From Nocardioides dokdonensis FR1436 (GTDB lineage: Bacteria; Actinomycetota; Actinomycetes; Propionibacteriales; Nocardioidaceae): DNA of 64,000 nt. A program made the translations under genes and the position numbers. Position 1 is the first letter of the stretch. Each line of letters begins with the position of its first letter. Of this stretch, positions 1 through 8,424 are shown in pieces. The DNA is taken from positions 1,550,001-1,614,000 of the forward strand of contig NZ_CP015079.1 of the NCBI RefSeq assembly GCF_001653335.1, written 5' to 3'. The notes beneath the pieces were generated by a model. It ran no database searches and was not told the DNA's origin. It was given only the letters and a program-made list of their open reading frames with translations.

Positions 1-460
1 GGCTGCGGTCGCCCTCCCAGTCGAAGAAGGGGTTGATCACGACCCCGAGGGTCATGTGCGCCGCGGAGTCGTCGTCGTTGCGGGAGTCCTCGTCGCCGAA
101 GGTGTAGGCGAAGAGGCTGGGGTCCCAGTCGATCTCGCGCCAGGTGGCCTTGGCGTAGGGGTCGAGCAGCAGCTTGCTGGGGTTGCAGCGCAGGCCCTGG
201 TCGGGGTCCCACGGCCCGTGCACCCGGTAGCCGTAGCGCTGGCCGGGCTGGATGGTCGGCAGGTAGCAGTGCCACACGTGCGCGTCGACCTCCTGCAGCT
301 CCACGCACGTCTCGACCAGCGGGGCGTCGAGGCTCTCCGGGTCGTCGTCGAAGAGGCAGAGCACCACCTTGTCGGCGACCTCGCTGAAGAGCGCGAAGTT
401 GGTGCCGCTCCCGTCGAACGTCGCTCCGAGCGGGTAGGCGGTGCCGGGCCAGGTCTCCAT
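1..460 (-). CDS. glgX: glycogen debranching enzyme GlgX, N-terminal part (cut by window edge)
   Basis: Reading the minus strand from an ATG at 460 gives METWPGTAYPLGATFDGSG, then a stretch with GTNFALFSEVADKVVLCLF and YGYRVHGPWDP. This is the CBM48-type N-terminal domain of GlgX/TreX isoamylases, which cut alpha-1,6 branches during glycogen breakdown in the cytoplasm. About 153 residues are visible; the GH13 catalytic barrel lies beyond base 1. A GGAG element sits about 10 nt upstream of the ATG. Longer open frames on both strands here are shadows without recognisable protein content. The gene is divergent from the acyl-CoA dehydrogenase gene at 610. Family assignment is from recognised N-terminal motifs; the catalytic residues are not in view. 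Confidence 0.88.
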   Translation of the reverse strand, partial: METWPGTAYPLGATFDGSGTNFALFSEVADKVVLCLFDDDPESLDAPLVETCVELQEVDAHVWHCYLPTIQPGQRYGYRVHGPWDPDQGLRCNPSKLLLDPYAKATWREIDWDPSLFAYTFGDEDSRNDDDSAAHMTLGVVINPFFDWEGDRS

Positions 461-596
461 GTGCTGCTGCTCCCTCGTGTGGTGCGCGTCGTCGGCGTGC
501 GGGTTGGAACGATCAAAGCACGGTCGTGCGGTGCGTCTGTCCACCCTCAGGGGGGCCTACCCGGGCTCACCCCTCCCCATGCGACCTACTCGCCGG

Positions 597-602
597 TAGC
601 AT
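597..602 (+). promoter_or_regulatory. -10 box (TAGCAT) for a leaderless acyl-CoA dehydrogenase mRNA
   Basis: TAGCAT ends 7 nt before the ATG at 610, the spacing expected when transcription starts at the start codon. The same geometry recurs before eleven other genes in the window. No clear -35 element was identified. Confidence 0.6.
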
Positions 603-609
603 GGGGGCC

Positions 610-1755
610 ATGAAGCGGAGCATCTACGACGAGGACCATGAATCCTTCCGCGCATCGGTGCGCGCCTTCCTCGAGCGGTCGGTGATCCCGGACGTCGAGC
701 AGCACGCTGCCGACAAGGCGCTGCCGCGCGAGTTCTGGCTGGAGGCCGGCAAGCAGGGCTTCCTGGGGCTGGAGATCCCCGAGGAGTACGGCGGCGCCGG
801 CGCCGGCGACTACCGGTTCAACGCCGTGGCCGCCGAGGAGTTCTCCAAGGTCAACGCCGCGCTGGGGTCGTGCTGGGGCATCCACGCCGACATCACCGCG
901 CCGTACCTCGTCGAGCTCGGCACCGAGGAGCAGAAGCAGCGCTGGCTGCCCGGCGTCGCCGCCGGCGAGATCCTGCTCGCCATCGGCATGACCGAGCCCT
1001 CCGGCGGGTCCGACCTCGCCGCGCTGAAGACCACCGCGGTGCGCGACGGCGACCAGTGGGTGATCAACGGCTCGAAGACCTTCATCACCAACGGCTACTC
1101 CGCCGACCTGGTCCTCACCGCGGTCCGCACCGACCCGGAGAAGGGTGCGCGTGGCATCACGCTCTTCGCGATCCCCGCCGACGCGCCCGGCTTCAGCCGC
1201 GGCCGCAAGCTCGACAAGGTCGGCCAGGACGAGTCCGACACCGCCGAGCTCTTCTTCGAGAACGTGCGCCTCGGCGACGACCACGTGGTCGGCGAGCTCG
1301 GTGGCGGCTTCATCGCGATGATGCAGAAGCTGCCCCAGGAACGACTGGGCTGCGCGATCTCCAACGTGCACCACGCCAAGCAGATCCTCATCGAGACGCT
1401 GCAGTACACCAAGGACCGCAAGGCGTTCGGCCAGTCGATCGGGCAGTTCCAGCACAACAAGTTCCTGCTGGCCGAGATGTTCACCTCGATCGAGGTGACC
1501 GAGGCGTTCGTCGACCAGTGCGTCCTCGCCCACGACCAGGGTGAGCTCACCCCCGTCGACGCCGCCAAGGCCAAGTGGTGGAGCAGCCAGGTGCAGAACG
1601 ACGTGCTCGACCACTGCGTGCAGCTCCACGGCGGCTACGGCTTCATGAACGAGTACCGCGTCGCGCGTGCCTGGCGCGACGCCCGGGTCTCGAAGATCTG
1701 GGCCGGCTCGAACGAGATCATGAAGGAGCTCATCGGGCGCGACCTGGGTTTGTGA
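610..1755 (+). CDS. acyl-CoA dehydrogenase
   Basis: A 381-residue flavoprotein of normal length for acyl-CoA dehydrogenases, which oxidise acyl-CoA to 2-enoyl-CoA with FAD and pass electrons to ETF. Visible family features are the GMTEPSGGSDLAAL and KTFITNG motifs in the middle domain, the RKAFGQSIGQFQ segment that opens the C-terminal helical domain, and the LHGGYGFMNEY and KIWAGSNEIMKELIGR signatures near the end. The start was set at the ATG at 610 because a TAGCAT box sits 7 nt upstream and the alignment begins at KRSIYDEDHESF. An in-frame ATG at 601 would lie inside that box. Substrate chain length cannot be told from sequence. No beta-oxidation partner is adjacent; a crotonase lies 12 kb away. 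Confidence 0.93.
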   Translation: MKRSIYDEDHESFRASVRAFLERSVIPDVEQHAADKALPREFWLEAGKQGFLGLEIPEEYGGAGAGDYRFNAVAAEEFSKVNAALGSCWGIHADITAPYLVELGTEEQKQRWLPGVAAGEILLAIGMTEPSGGSDLAALKTTAVRDGDQWVINGSKTFITNGYSADLVLTAVRTDPEKGARGITLFAIPADAPGFSRGRKLDKVGQDESDTAELFFENVRLGDDHVVGELGGGFIAMMQKLPQERLGCAISNVHHAKQILIETLQYTKDRKAFGQSIGQFQHNKFLLAEMFTSIEVTEAFVDQCVLAHDQGELTPVDAAKAKWWSSQVQNDVLDHCVQLHGGYGFMNEYRVARAWRDARVSKIWAGSNEIMKELIGRDLGL

Positions 1756-1832
1756 GCCGGTCTGTGAGCTGGGCCTCTGAGCCCAGCCTCACCTTCGTTG
1801 CAGGGGGTCGTGGGGCCGTCGATGATGGCCCC

Positions 1833-2585
1833 ATGACCCCCGAGCTGCGTCCCGATCTCGACCTCGAGCCGATCGAGGTGGGCCAGCACGGCGACGAGCC
1901 GCACGCCAGCGGCATCAACGCCCGGCTCAACTGGTTGCGCGCCGCGGTGCTGGGCGCCAACGACGGGATCGTCTCGACCGCGGGCGTCGTCGTCGGTGTC
2001 GCGGGTGCCACCACCGACCGCAACGCCATCCTGATCGCCGGGGTGGCCGCCGTGGTGGCCGGGGCGCTGAGCATGGGCGCCGGCGAGTACGTCTCGGTCA
2101 GCACCCAGAGCGACTCCGAGCAGGCGCTGCTCGACAAGGAGCGCCGCGAGCTCGAGGAGCAGCCCGAGGAGGAGCTCGCCGAGCTCGCCGCGATCTACGT
2201 CGGCAAGGGTCTCGACGAGGACCTCGCCCTCCAGGTCGCGCAGCAGCTCACCGAGCACGACGCGCTCGGCGCGCACGCCGAGGCCGAGCTCGGCATCGAC
2301 CCCGACGACCTGACCAGCCCGTGGCACGCGGCCTGGGCCTCGATGCTCTCCTTCACGCTCGGTGCGCTGCTCCCGCTGCTGACGATCCTGCTGGTGGTCG
2401 CCGACCTGCGCGTCGGCGTCACGATGGGCGCGGTCGCCCTCGCCCTGGCCCTCACCGGCTACGCCAGCGCCAAGCTCGGCTACGGCCCCCCCGGTCGCGC
2501 CGTGCTGCGCAACGTCGGCGGGGGCCTGTTCGCCATGGCCGTGACCTTCCTCATCGGTTCCCTGCTCGGCACCCAGATCGGCTGA
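1833..2585 (+). CDS. VIT1/CCC1 family transporter (iron/manganese type)
   Basis: A 250-residue membrane protein with the VIT/CCC1 layout. After a soluble N-terminus come LNWLRAAVLGANDGIVSTAG and a second helix, then GAGEYVSVSTQSDSE, a charged cytoplasmic helical segment of about 80 residues (ERRELEEQPEEELAELAAIY), and three C-terminal membrane helices. Family members move Fe2+ or Mn2+ across membranes using a proton gradient; the ion here is not determinable. The ATG at 1833 was chosen because it begins the conserved region, and upstream codons overlap the previous gene's 3' region. A GATGAT hexamer lies 6 nt before it, a weak version of the leaderless signal. The stop codon lies inside the first unit of a dispersed 22-nt repeat. 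Confidence 0.85.
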   Translation: MTPELRPDLDLEPIEVGQHGDEPHASGINARLNWLRAAVLGANDGIVSTAGVVVGVAGATTDRNAILIAGVAAVVAGALSMGAGEYVSVSTQSDSEQALLDKERRELEEQPEEELAELAAIYVGKGLDEDLALQVAQQLTEHDALGAHAEAELGIDPDDLTSPWHAAWASMLSFTLGALLPLLTILLVVADLRVGVTMGAVALALALTGYASAKLGYGPPGRAVLRNVGGGLFAMAVTFLIGSLLGTQIG

Positions 2586-2720
2586 CCCGGCCCAGATGTC
2601 GCGCTGACCCGGCCCAGATGTCGCGCTGACCCGGCCCTGGACGACGAGCGTCGGAGTCGCTGTGCGCCGACTCGGCGGAACATTTGCGCCGAGTGGGCGC
2701 GATATCTGGGCCGGGTCGCG
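2583..2720 (+). repeat. 22-nt tandem repeat family R1 with an inverted copy
   Basis: Two and a half units with core GACCCGGCCCAGATGTCGC run at a 22-nt period from 2583 to 2637. An inverted copy (GCGATATCTGGGCCGGGTC) lies at 2699-2717. Between them an 8-bp hairpin (ACTCGGCG / CGCCGAGT) spans 2670-2695. The stop codon of the VIT gene is within the first unit. The inverted arrangement could fold and end transcription, but there is no T-run. The same unit occurs at 45564-45607 and 46913-46976. Confidence 0.9.
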
Positions 2721-2734
2721 GGCTGGTGGGTGGC

Positions 2735-2740
2735 TAGGGT
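2735..2740 (+). promoter_or_regulatory. -10 box (TAGGGT) for leaderless thpR mRNA
   Basis: TAGGGT lies 6 nt before the GTG start at 2747, and no Shine-Dalgarno sequence is present in between, which points to leaderless translation. Confidence 0.65.
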
Positions 2741-2746
2741 CGGGAC

Positions 2747-3313
2747 GTGCGTCTGTTCGCCGCGCTGATCCCCTCGCCCGAGGCCGTCGAGCACCTCGAC
2801 GGGTTCCTCGAGGTGCGCCGAGCCGCGGCGCCCTTCCGGTGGAGCGCGGCCGAGCACCTGCACGTCACGCTGGCCTTCTTCGGCGACGTCGAGGAGTGGC
2901 GTCTCGACGAGCTGCTCGAGCGGCTGCAGGGCGCCGCCGCGCGGCGTACGCCGGTCCGGGCGCGGGTGGCCGGCGGGGGCGCCTTCCCGGACCCCTCCGC
3001 GGCCCGGGTGCTGTGGGCCGGGCTGGAGGTCGAGGACCGCGGGGGGCTGGACCTGCTGGCGATCGGCTGCCGCACGGCCGGGGCGGTGAGCGGGGCACGG
3101 GTCGACGGGCAGCGGTTCCGCCCGCACCTGACGGTGGCCCGCCTGGGCCGGGCCGCCCCCGTTGACGACTGGGTGCGGCTGCTGGACGGCTACCGGGGGC
3201 CGGCGTGGACGGGCGACAGCATCGCGCTGGTCGAGTCGCACCTGGGGGAGGGGCCGCAACACCGGCCCCGCCACGAGACGCTCGCACGCGTCGGGCTCGG
3301 TCCCGGCGCGTGA
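2747..3313 (+). CDS. thpR: RNA 2',3'-cyclic phosphodiesterase (2H family, ThpR/LigT)
   Basis: A 188-residue 2H phosphoesterase. It begins MRLFAALIPSPEAVEHL, as ThpR proteins do, and carries two HxT motifs, HVTL (His39, Thr41) and HLTV (His127, Thr129), which form the catalytic pair that opens 2',3'-cyclic phosphates to 2'-phosphates. The length matches the family (about 180-190 residues). The GTG start is fixed by the TAGGGT box 6 nt upstream and by the conserved N-terminus. The physiological RNA substrate is not known for most members. It stands alone, 37 nt before the transhydrogenase operon, which has its own promoter. Confidence 0.92.
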   Translation: MRLFAALIPSPEAVEHLDGFLEVRRAAAPFRWSAAEHLHVTLAFFGDVEEWRLDELLERLQGAAARRTPVRARVAGGGAFPDPSAARVLWAGLEVEDRGGLDLLAIGCRTAGAVSGARVDGQRFRPHLTVARLGRAAPVDDWVRLLDGYRGPAWTGDSIALVESHLGEGPQHRPRHETLARVGLGPGA

Positions 3314-3337
3314 CGAGCGGGCGTCGACGATCTCGCC

Positions 3338-3343
3338 TAGGTT
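3338..3343 (+). promoter_or_regulatory. -10 box (TAGGTT) for the leaderless pnt operon
   Basis: TAGGTT is followed by 7 nt and then the GTG start of pntAa at 3351, with no ribosome binding site between. Confidence 0.65.
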
Positions 3344-3350
3344 GACCAGC

Positions 3351-4517
3351 GTGAGGATCGCAGTCGTCCGCGAGACGCGTGAGGCCGAGGCACGAGTGGC
3401 CATGGTGCCCGAGCTGGTCGCGCGCCTCACCGCGCTGGGCCACGAGGTCGTCGTCGAGACCGATGCCGGTCGGGCGGCGCTGATCGAGGACACGGAGTAC
3501 GCCGAGGCCGGCGCCACCGTGGTCGCCGACCCGCTGCCCGACGCCGAGCTCGTGCTCTCCGTGCAGCCGCTGGACCGGGAGAGCGCCCGGCGGCTGCCGG
3601 AGGGTGCGGTCACCGTGTCGTTCCTCCCGACCGGCCTCGAGACCGACCTGGTCCGCGACCTGCGCGACCTCGGCATCACCAGCCTGGCGATGGAGCTGGT
3701 GCCGCGGATCTCGCGCGCCCAGTCGATGGACGCGCTGTCCTCTCAGTCGCTGGTGGCCGGCTACCGCAGCGCCATCGTCTGCGCCGGCCTGCTGCGACGC
3801 TTCTTCCCCCTCAACATGACCGCGGCCGGCACGGTGCCGCCCGCGCAGATCGTGGTCCTCGGCGCCGGCGTGGCCGGCCTCCAGGCGATCGCCACGGCCA
3901 AGCGCCTCGGCGCCGTGGTCCGGGCCTACGACGTGCGGGCCGCCGCGGCCGAGGAGATCCGCTCGATGGGCGCGGTCGCGATCGAGCTCGACCTGCCGAC
4001 CCTCGACGGCGCCGGCGGCTACGCCCGGGAGATGGGCGAGGAGCGGGCGCAGCTCCAGCGCGAGCTGCTGGCGCCGTACGTCGCCGCCGCCGACGGACTC
4101 ATCACCACCGCCGCCGTGCCCGGCCGCACCGCCCCCGTGCTGGTGACCCGCTCGATGGTCGAGCAGATGCGCCCCGGCTCGGTCGTGGTCGACCTGGCCG
4201 CCGACTCCGGCGGCAACGTCGAGGGCGTCGTGGCCGGTGAGGTCGTGCGGATCGGGCACGCCCAGGTCTGGGGCGGTCGCAACGTGCCCGCGCAGATGCC
4301 GGGCCCGGCCTCGCGCCTCTACGCGCAGAACCTCGTCCACCTCGTCACGCTGCTCACCGACTCCTCCGACGGCGCCGACGGCGCGCCTTCGGGGGCGCTG
4401 TCGCTCGACCTCGACGACGAGATCCTGGCCGGGGCCTGCGTGACCCACGCCGGCGTGATCCGGCACGAGCCGACCCGGGTGCTCCTCGAGGGTCCGAGCG
4501 AAGGAGCTGGCGCATGA
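3351..4517 (+). CDS. pntAa: NAD(P) transhydrogenase subunit alpha part 1 (NAD-binding domain I)
   Basis: A 388-residue protein of the alanine dehydrogenase/transhydrogenase fold. MRIAVVRETREAEARVAMVP opens the N-terminal subdomain, and IVVLGAGVAGLQAIATAKRLGAVVRAYD-type residues (GAGVAG) form the NAD(H) Rossmann motif near residue 165. VAFELP-type family segments follow (ADGLITTAAVPGRTAPVLV). It binds NADH and delivers hydride to the NADP domain in PntB while protons cross the membrane. The start is a GTG 7 nt after a TAGGTT box; the open frame extends further upstream but is not conserved. Its end overlaps pntAb by 4 nt (ATGA), so this is the first gene of a three-gene operon with the split-alpha arrangement common in actinobacteria and alphaproteobacteria. 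Confidence 0.95.
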   Translation: MRIAVVRETREAEARVAMVPELVARLTALGHEVVVETDAGRAALIEDTEYAEAGATVVADPLPDAELVLSVQPLDRESARRLPEGAVTVSFLPTGLETDLVRDLRDLGITSLAMELVPRISRAQSMDALSSQSLVAGYRSAIVCAGLLRRFFPLNMTAAGTVPPAQIVVLGAGVAGLQAIATAKRLGAVVRAYDVRAAAAEEIRSMGAVAIELDLPTLDGAGGYAREMGEERAQLQRELLAPYVAAADGLITTAAVPGRTAPVLVTRSMVEQMRPGSVVVDLAADSGGNVEGVVAGEVVRIGHAQVWGGRNVPAQMPGPASRLYAQNLVHLVTLLTDSSDGADGAPSGALSLDLDDEILAGACVTHAGVIRHEPTRVLLEGPSEGAGA

Positions 4518-4828
4518 GCGAGGGCGTCGTCTGGCTGACCATCTTCGTGCTCAGCGTGTTCGTGGGCATCGAGGTGATCTCGAAGGTCTCCTCGACGCTG
4601 CACACGCCGCTGATGTCGGGTGCGAACGCGATCCACGGGATCATCCTGCTCGGCGCGGTGATCGTCACGGGCACCGCCGAGTCGACCCTCGCGATCGTCG
4701 TCGGGCTGGTCGCGATCGTGCTGGCCGCGATCAACATGGTCGGTGGCTTCGTCGTCACCGACCGGATGCTGCAGATGTTCGGGCGGCGCAAGCCCCGCCC
4801 GCGCGACGCCGAGCGGACGGAGCCTTGA
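4514..4828 (+). CDS. pntAb: NAD(P) transhydrogenase subunit alpha part 2 (membrane)
   Basis: A 104-residue membrane protein with three predicted helices (WLTIFVLSVFVGIEVISKV, HGIILLGAVIVTGT, LAIVVGLVAIVLAAINMVGGF) and the conserved HTPLMSGANAIHGI segment of transhydrogenase domain II. Together with PntB helices it forms the proton channel. Its ATG overlaps the stop of pntAa and its stop overlaps the start of pntB by one base, indicating strict translational coupling and equal dosage. Confidence 0.95.
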   Translation: MSEGVVWLTIFVLSVFVGIEVISKVSSTLHTPLMSGANAIHGIILLGAVIVTGTAESTLAIVVGLVAIVLAAINMVGGFVVTDRMLQMFGRRKPRPRDAERTEP

Positions 4829-6198
4829 TGCCGACCTGGGTCCAGCTGGTCTACCTGGGGTGCGCGGTCTGCTTCATCCTCGCGCTCAAGGGGCTCTCCG
4901 GCCCGCGGACAGCCCGCCTGGGCAACCTCGTGGGCGCCGGTGCGGCCGTCGTCGCGGTGTCGGTGCCGTTCATCTACCTCGACCTCGACCACGTCCCGCT
5001 GATGCTGGCCGCGATCGCGCTCGGCTCGGTGGTGGGCCTCATCGGTGCCCAGCGGGTGCAGATGACCCAGATGCCGCAGATGGTGGCGTTGTTCAACGGT
5101 GTCGGCGGTGGCGCGGCGGCCCTCGTCGCGCTGCTCGAGCTGCAGCACATGGGTGCCGCCACCCCCGCCTTCGACCTGGTCGCGACGGCCTTCACCGTCG
5201 TGGTCGGCTCGGTGTCGTTCTCGGGCTCGGCGATCACCTTCGCCAAGCTCCAGGAGCTGATGACCTCCCGCCCGGTGCTGTTCCCGGGACTGCCGGTGGC
5301 CTTCGGCGGTGCGCTGCTGGCCGCGGTCGCCCTCTCGGTGCTGGTGGTCCTCGACGCCTCGCTCGCCCTCGGCGTCCTCCTGGGGCTGGTCGGACTGGGG
5401 CTCGGGGTGCTGCTCGTGCTGCCCGTCGGCGGGGCCGACGTACCGATCGTGATCTCGCTGCTCAACGCCTTCACCGGGCTGAGCGTGGCCGCGGGCGGCT
5501 ACGTGCTCGGCAACGTCGTGCTGCTCGTCGCGGGCACGCTGGTCGGCGCGGCCGGCACCTTCCTGACCCTCTTGATGGCCGGGGCGATGGGCCGCTCGGT
5601 GGCCAACATCCTCTTCGGCGCCCTGCGCGGCGGCTCGACGCTCGGGGCCGGCGAGGCCTCCGACCGACCGGTGCGCTCCGCGGGACCTGCGGACATCGCG
5701 ATCCTGCTGGCGTACGCCGAGCGGGTCATCGTCGTGCCCGGATACGGACTCGCCGTGGCCCAGGCGCAGCACACGCTGCGCGAGCTCGTCGAGGTGCTGC
5801 TCGCCCGCGGCACGAAGGTCGACTACGCCATCCACCCCGTGGCGGGTCGGATGCCCGGGCACATGAACGTGCTGCTCGCCGAGGCGCAAGTGCCCTACGA
5901 GCAGCTCGCCGAGATGGACGACATCAACGGCGACTTCAAGCAGACCGACGTGGTGCTCGTGGTCGGGGCCAACGACGTGGTGAACCCCGCCGCGCGCACG
6001 ACGCCGTCGGCGCCGATCTACGGGATGCCGATCCTCGACGTCGACCAGGCGCGGCAGGTGGTGTTCCTCAAGCGATCGATGCGCCCCGGGTTCGCCGGGA
6101 TCGAGAACGAGCTGCTCTTCGACCCCCGCACCACCCTGCTGTTCGGCGACGCCAAGGACACCCTGGGCAAGCTGCTGGCGGCGCTCAAGGCGGTGTGA
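4828..6198 (+). CDS. pntB: NAD(P) transhydrogenase subunit beta
   Basis: A 456-residue subunit. The N-terminal two-thirds is membrane-embedded (about nine helices, starting VQLVYLGCAVCFILAL). The C-terminal third is the NADP-binding domain III with VIVVPGYGLAVAQAQH (GxGxxA), the HPVAGRMPGHMNVLLAEA motif and VVGANDVVNPAA. It transfers hydride between NADH and NADP+ coupled to proton entry, supplying NADPH. The ATG at 4828 is preferred over an in-frame TTG at 4825 because it follows the TGATG overlap directly. It converges on the ABC permease gene; the 97-nt gap contains short GC-rich inverted repeats but no clear T-tailed terminator. Confidence 0.96.
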   Translation: MPTWVQLVYLGCAVCFILALKGLSGPRTARLGNLVGAGAAVVAVSVPFIYLDLDHVPLMLAAIALGSVVGLIGAQRVQMTQMPQMVALFNGVGGGAAALVALLELQHMGAATPAFDLVATAFTVVVGSVSFSGSAITFAKLQELMTSRPVLFPGLPVAFGGALLAAVALSVLVVLDASLALGVLLGLVGLGLGVLLVLPVGGADVPIVISLLNAFTGLSVAAGGYVLGNVVLLVAGTLVGAAGTFLTLLMAGAMGRSVANILFGALRGGSTLGAGEASDRPVRSAGPADIAILLAYAERVIVVPGYGLAVAQAQHTLRELVEVLLARGTKVDYAIHPVAGRMPGHMNVLLAEAQVPYEQLAEMDDINGDFKQTDVVLVVGANDVVNPAARTTPSAPIYGMPILDVDQARQVVFLKRSMRPGFAGIENELLFDPRTTLLFGDAKDTLGKLLAALKAV

Positions 6199-6295
6199 GC
6201 CGGGTTCGTCGCCCGGAGCCGGCCGATGAGCCGACACCCGGGTGCCTCCCGTCGCGCGGGCACGGACGTCCCGTCCCCATGACGTCCGGGCGCGC

Positions 6296-7504
6296 TCAGC
6301 GCGCCTGCCGCAACGCCTCGGCGAACGAGATCCGGCGGTCGGTCTGCAGCAGGGTGCGCTCGTAGACACGGGCGGAGACCCGCACCAGCAGGACCGCGGC
6401 GAGCACGGTGAGCCCGACCGCCAGCGCCAGCTGCCAGCCGGGCACCGGGCCCTGGGCCAGGCGGGCCGGCATCACCATCGTGCTGACCACCGGCAGCATC
6501 GAGAAGACGGTCTGCACGCTCTCGCCGGCCATGATCGACACGAAGTAGGGCGCCATCAGCAGCACCTGCAGCGGGGCAGTGGTGCCCTGGAGGTCCTGCT
6601 GGCGCCCGGCCAGCGACCCGGCGACCGACCACAGGCTGGCCAGGGTCACGAAGCCGAGCACGAAGAAGACGACGTACCAGGCGATGGCGCCGCCGAGCAC
6701 GCCCAGCGCGTCGCCCTGCCCGGTGACCAGCAGAGCGGCCACCCCGATGGCCACCAGCAGCAGGGTCTGGGCGAGGGCGAGCACGCTGGTGCCCACGACC
6801 TTGCCCCACAGCAGGGCCCGGATCGGCACGGCGGCGGCCAGGATCTCCACCACCCGGCTCTCCTTCTCCTGCGTCACGGTGGCGGCCATCGCCATGCCGA
6901 AGGTGATGGCGGTGACGAAGAAGAGCACCACGAGGACGAGCGCGGCGGCCTCGCGCAGCCCGGCGTCGTCGGGGCCGGGGTCGAGCAGCCGCTCGTCGAC
7001 CTGGACGCCGCGGGCCAGCGCGTCGAGGTCGACGTCCTGCTGGTCGGCGTTGCGCCGGGTGAGCAGGTCGGTGGTGGCCGCGGTGAGTGCCTGCGCGGCG
7101 GCGCCCGCGAGGTCGTCGTCACCGACCAGCTCGTAGCCGCCCGCGGCGGTGGGCAGCAGCGCCAGGTCGACGTCGTGGTCGCGCACCGCCTGCTCGGCCT
7201 CGTCCGCCGAGGAGGATCGGGTGGCCTCGAGGGTCAGCCCGTCGTCGAGGTCGCGGGCCATCGGCGCCGCCTGCGTCACCGCGGCTGCGCCGAGCTCGTC
7301 GACGACTGCGACTTGGCGGGTCGTCTCGCGCCCGGAGACGATGCTGAGCACGACGATCAGCGCCACGAGCCCGGCGGCCAGGAAGCCGGCGCTGAGCAGG
7401 AACGTCTTGCTGCGGGCCTGGGTGCTGATCTCGCGGGCGGCGACCGCGCGCCACACGTGCCGGTTGCTGGACGACGTGCCGGACGTCGTGATGGTGGTGC
7501 TCAT
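6296..7504 (-). CDS. ABC-2 type transporter permease (NatB-like)
   Basis: A 402-residue permease. One N-terminal membrane helix (FLLSAGFLAAGLVALIVVLSI) is followed by an extracytoplasmic region of about 130 residues, then five or six C-terminal helices, with the KESRVVEILAAAVPIRALLWGK segment typical of NatB/ABC-2 permeases between the first two of these. It overlaps the ATPase gene by 4 nt (ATGA on the minus strand), so the pair forms one exporter. NatAB-type systems export Na+ or small toxic compounds, but the substrate here cannot be inferred. The C-terminus ends in a basic cytoplasmic tail (RRISFAEALRQAR). Confidence 0.9.
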   Translation of the reverse strand: MSTTITTSGTSSSNRHVWRAVAAREISTQARSKTFLLSAGFLAAGLVALIVVLSIVSGRETTRQVAVVDELGAAAVTQAAPMARDLDDGLTLEATRSSSADEAEQAVRDHDVDLALLPTAAGGYELVGDDDLAGAAAQALTAATTDLLTRRNADQQDVDLDALARGVQVDERLLDPGPDDAGLREAAALVLVVLFFVTAITFGMAMAATVTQEKESRVVEILAAAVPIRALLWGKVVGTSVLALAQTLLLVAIGVAALLVTGQGDALGVLGGAIAWYVVFFVLGFVTLASLWSVAGSLAGRQQDLQGTTAPLQVLLMAPYFVSIMAGESVQTVFSMLPVVSTMVMPARLAQGPVPGWQLALAVGLTVLAAVLLVRVSARVYERTLLQTDRRISFAEALRQAR

Positions 7505-8379
7505 CGGGTGGCCTCCCGGAAGATCTCGGACAGGGACGGCCGCACGCGGGCGACCTCGAGGACCGCGCCGCGGGAGGCGAGGCTCGCGACCAGGTCGTCG
7601 GCCGGCAGCCCGGCGAGGCTCAGGGTGGCCACCGGGCCGTCGATCTCCTGCACCAGGACGCCGTCGAGCCCCTTTACCCAGCCGGCGTCGTGGCCGGCCA
7701 CCTCGACGCGATAGCTCTCCGCACCCTGTGAGCGCAGCTCGTCGACCGTCCCGGCGCTCACCACGCGTCCCCCGGCGAGCACCACGAGGTCGTCGCAGAT
7801 CCGCTCGACCAGGTCGAGCTGGTGGCTGGAGAAGAGGACCGGTACGTCGCCGGCCTCGCGCTGGAGCAGCTCGAGCATGGCGTCGACGGCGTGCGGGTCG
7901 AGCCCGCTGAACGGCTCGTCGAGCACCAGGGCGGTCGGGCGGTGCACCAGCGCCGCAGCGATCTGGACCCGCTGCTGGTTGCCCAGCGACAGGCTGTCGA
8001 GCAGGTCGTCGGCGCGGTCGCCGAGGTCGAAGAAACCGAGCAGCTCGAGCGCCCGGGCCCGGGCGGAGCGGGCGGACGCGCCGTGCAGGCGGGCGAAGAA
8101 GGCGAGCTGGTCGACGAGCGTCATCCGGGGGTAGAGGCCCCGCTCCTCGGGCATGTAGCCGAAGCTGCGCCGGTCCTCGACGGTCGCGGGTCGTCCCTGC
8201 CAGTGCACCTCGCCCGAGGTGGCGCCCAGCACCCCCATCAGCATCCGCATCGTCGTGGTCTTGCCGGCGCCGTTGGCGCCGACGAAGCCGGTGATGCGGC
8301 CGGGACGGACGATCAGGTCGACCCCGTCGACGGCGCGCCGCTCACTGAAGTCGCGGGTCAGTGCGTGGGCCGAGAGCAT
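7501..8379 (-). CDS. ABC transporter ATP-binding protein (NatA-like)
   Basis: A 292-residue ATPase with Walker A GANGAGKTT (about residues 34-42), Q-loop region YMPEERGLYPRMT, signature LSLGNQQR, Walker B ALVLDEPFSGLD and the switch histidine in FSSHQ. The EERGLYP sequence after the Q-loop position is typical of the NatA/DUF4162 subfamily, and the C-terminal 90 residues resemble DUF4162. It powers the permease encoded immediately downstream. The ATG at 8379 has a TACCCT box 7 nt upstream and no ribosome binding site, so the operon is probably read from a leaderless mRNA. Confidence 0.93.
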   Translation of the reverse strand: MLSAHALTRDFSERRAVDGVDLIVRPGRITGFVGANGAGKTTTMRMLMGVLGATSGEVHWQGRPATVEDRRSFGYMPEERGLYPRMTLVDQLAFFARLHGASARSARARALELLGFFDLGDRADDLLDSLSLGNQQRVQIAAALVHRPTALVLDEPFSGLDPHAVDAMLELLQREAGDVPVLFSSHQLDLVERICDDLVVLAGGRVVSAGTVDELRSQGAESYRVEVAGHDAGWVKGLDGVLVQEIDGPVATLSLAGLPADDLVASLASRGAVLEVARVRPSLSEIFREATR

Positions 8380-8386
8380 GCCCCCG

Positions 8387-8392
8387 AGGGTA
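8387..8392 (-). promoter_or_regulatory. -10 box (TACCCT) for the leaderless ABC exporter operon
   Basis: On the minus strand TACCCT is separated by 7 nt from the ATG at 8379. Confidence 0.6.
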
Positions 8393-8424
8393 AAGGATGG
8401 GTGAGGAAGGGTGCTTGAACCCCC

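Noticed and set aside
2583..2720. Insertion sequence remnant
   Set aside because: No transposase fragment, terminal inverted repeats or target duplication; only short tandem units.
4743..6365. Long alternative frame over pntB
   Set aside because: Arg/Ala-rich shadow; pntB has full family motifs in its own frame.
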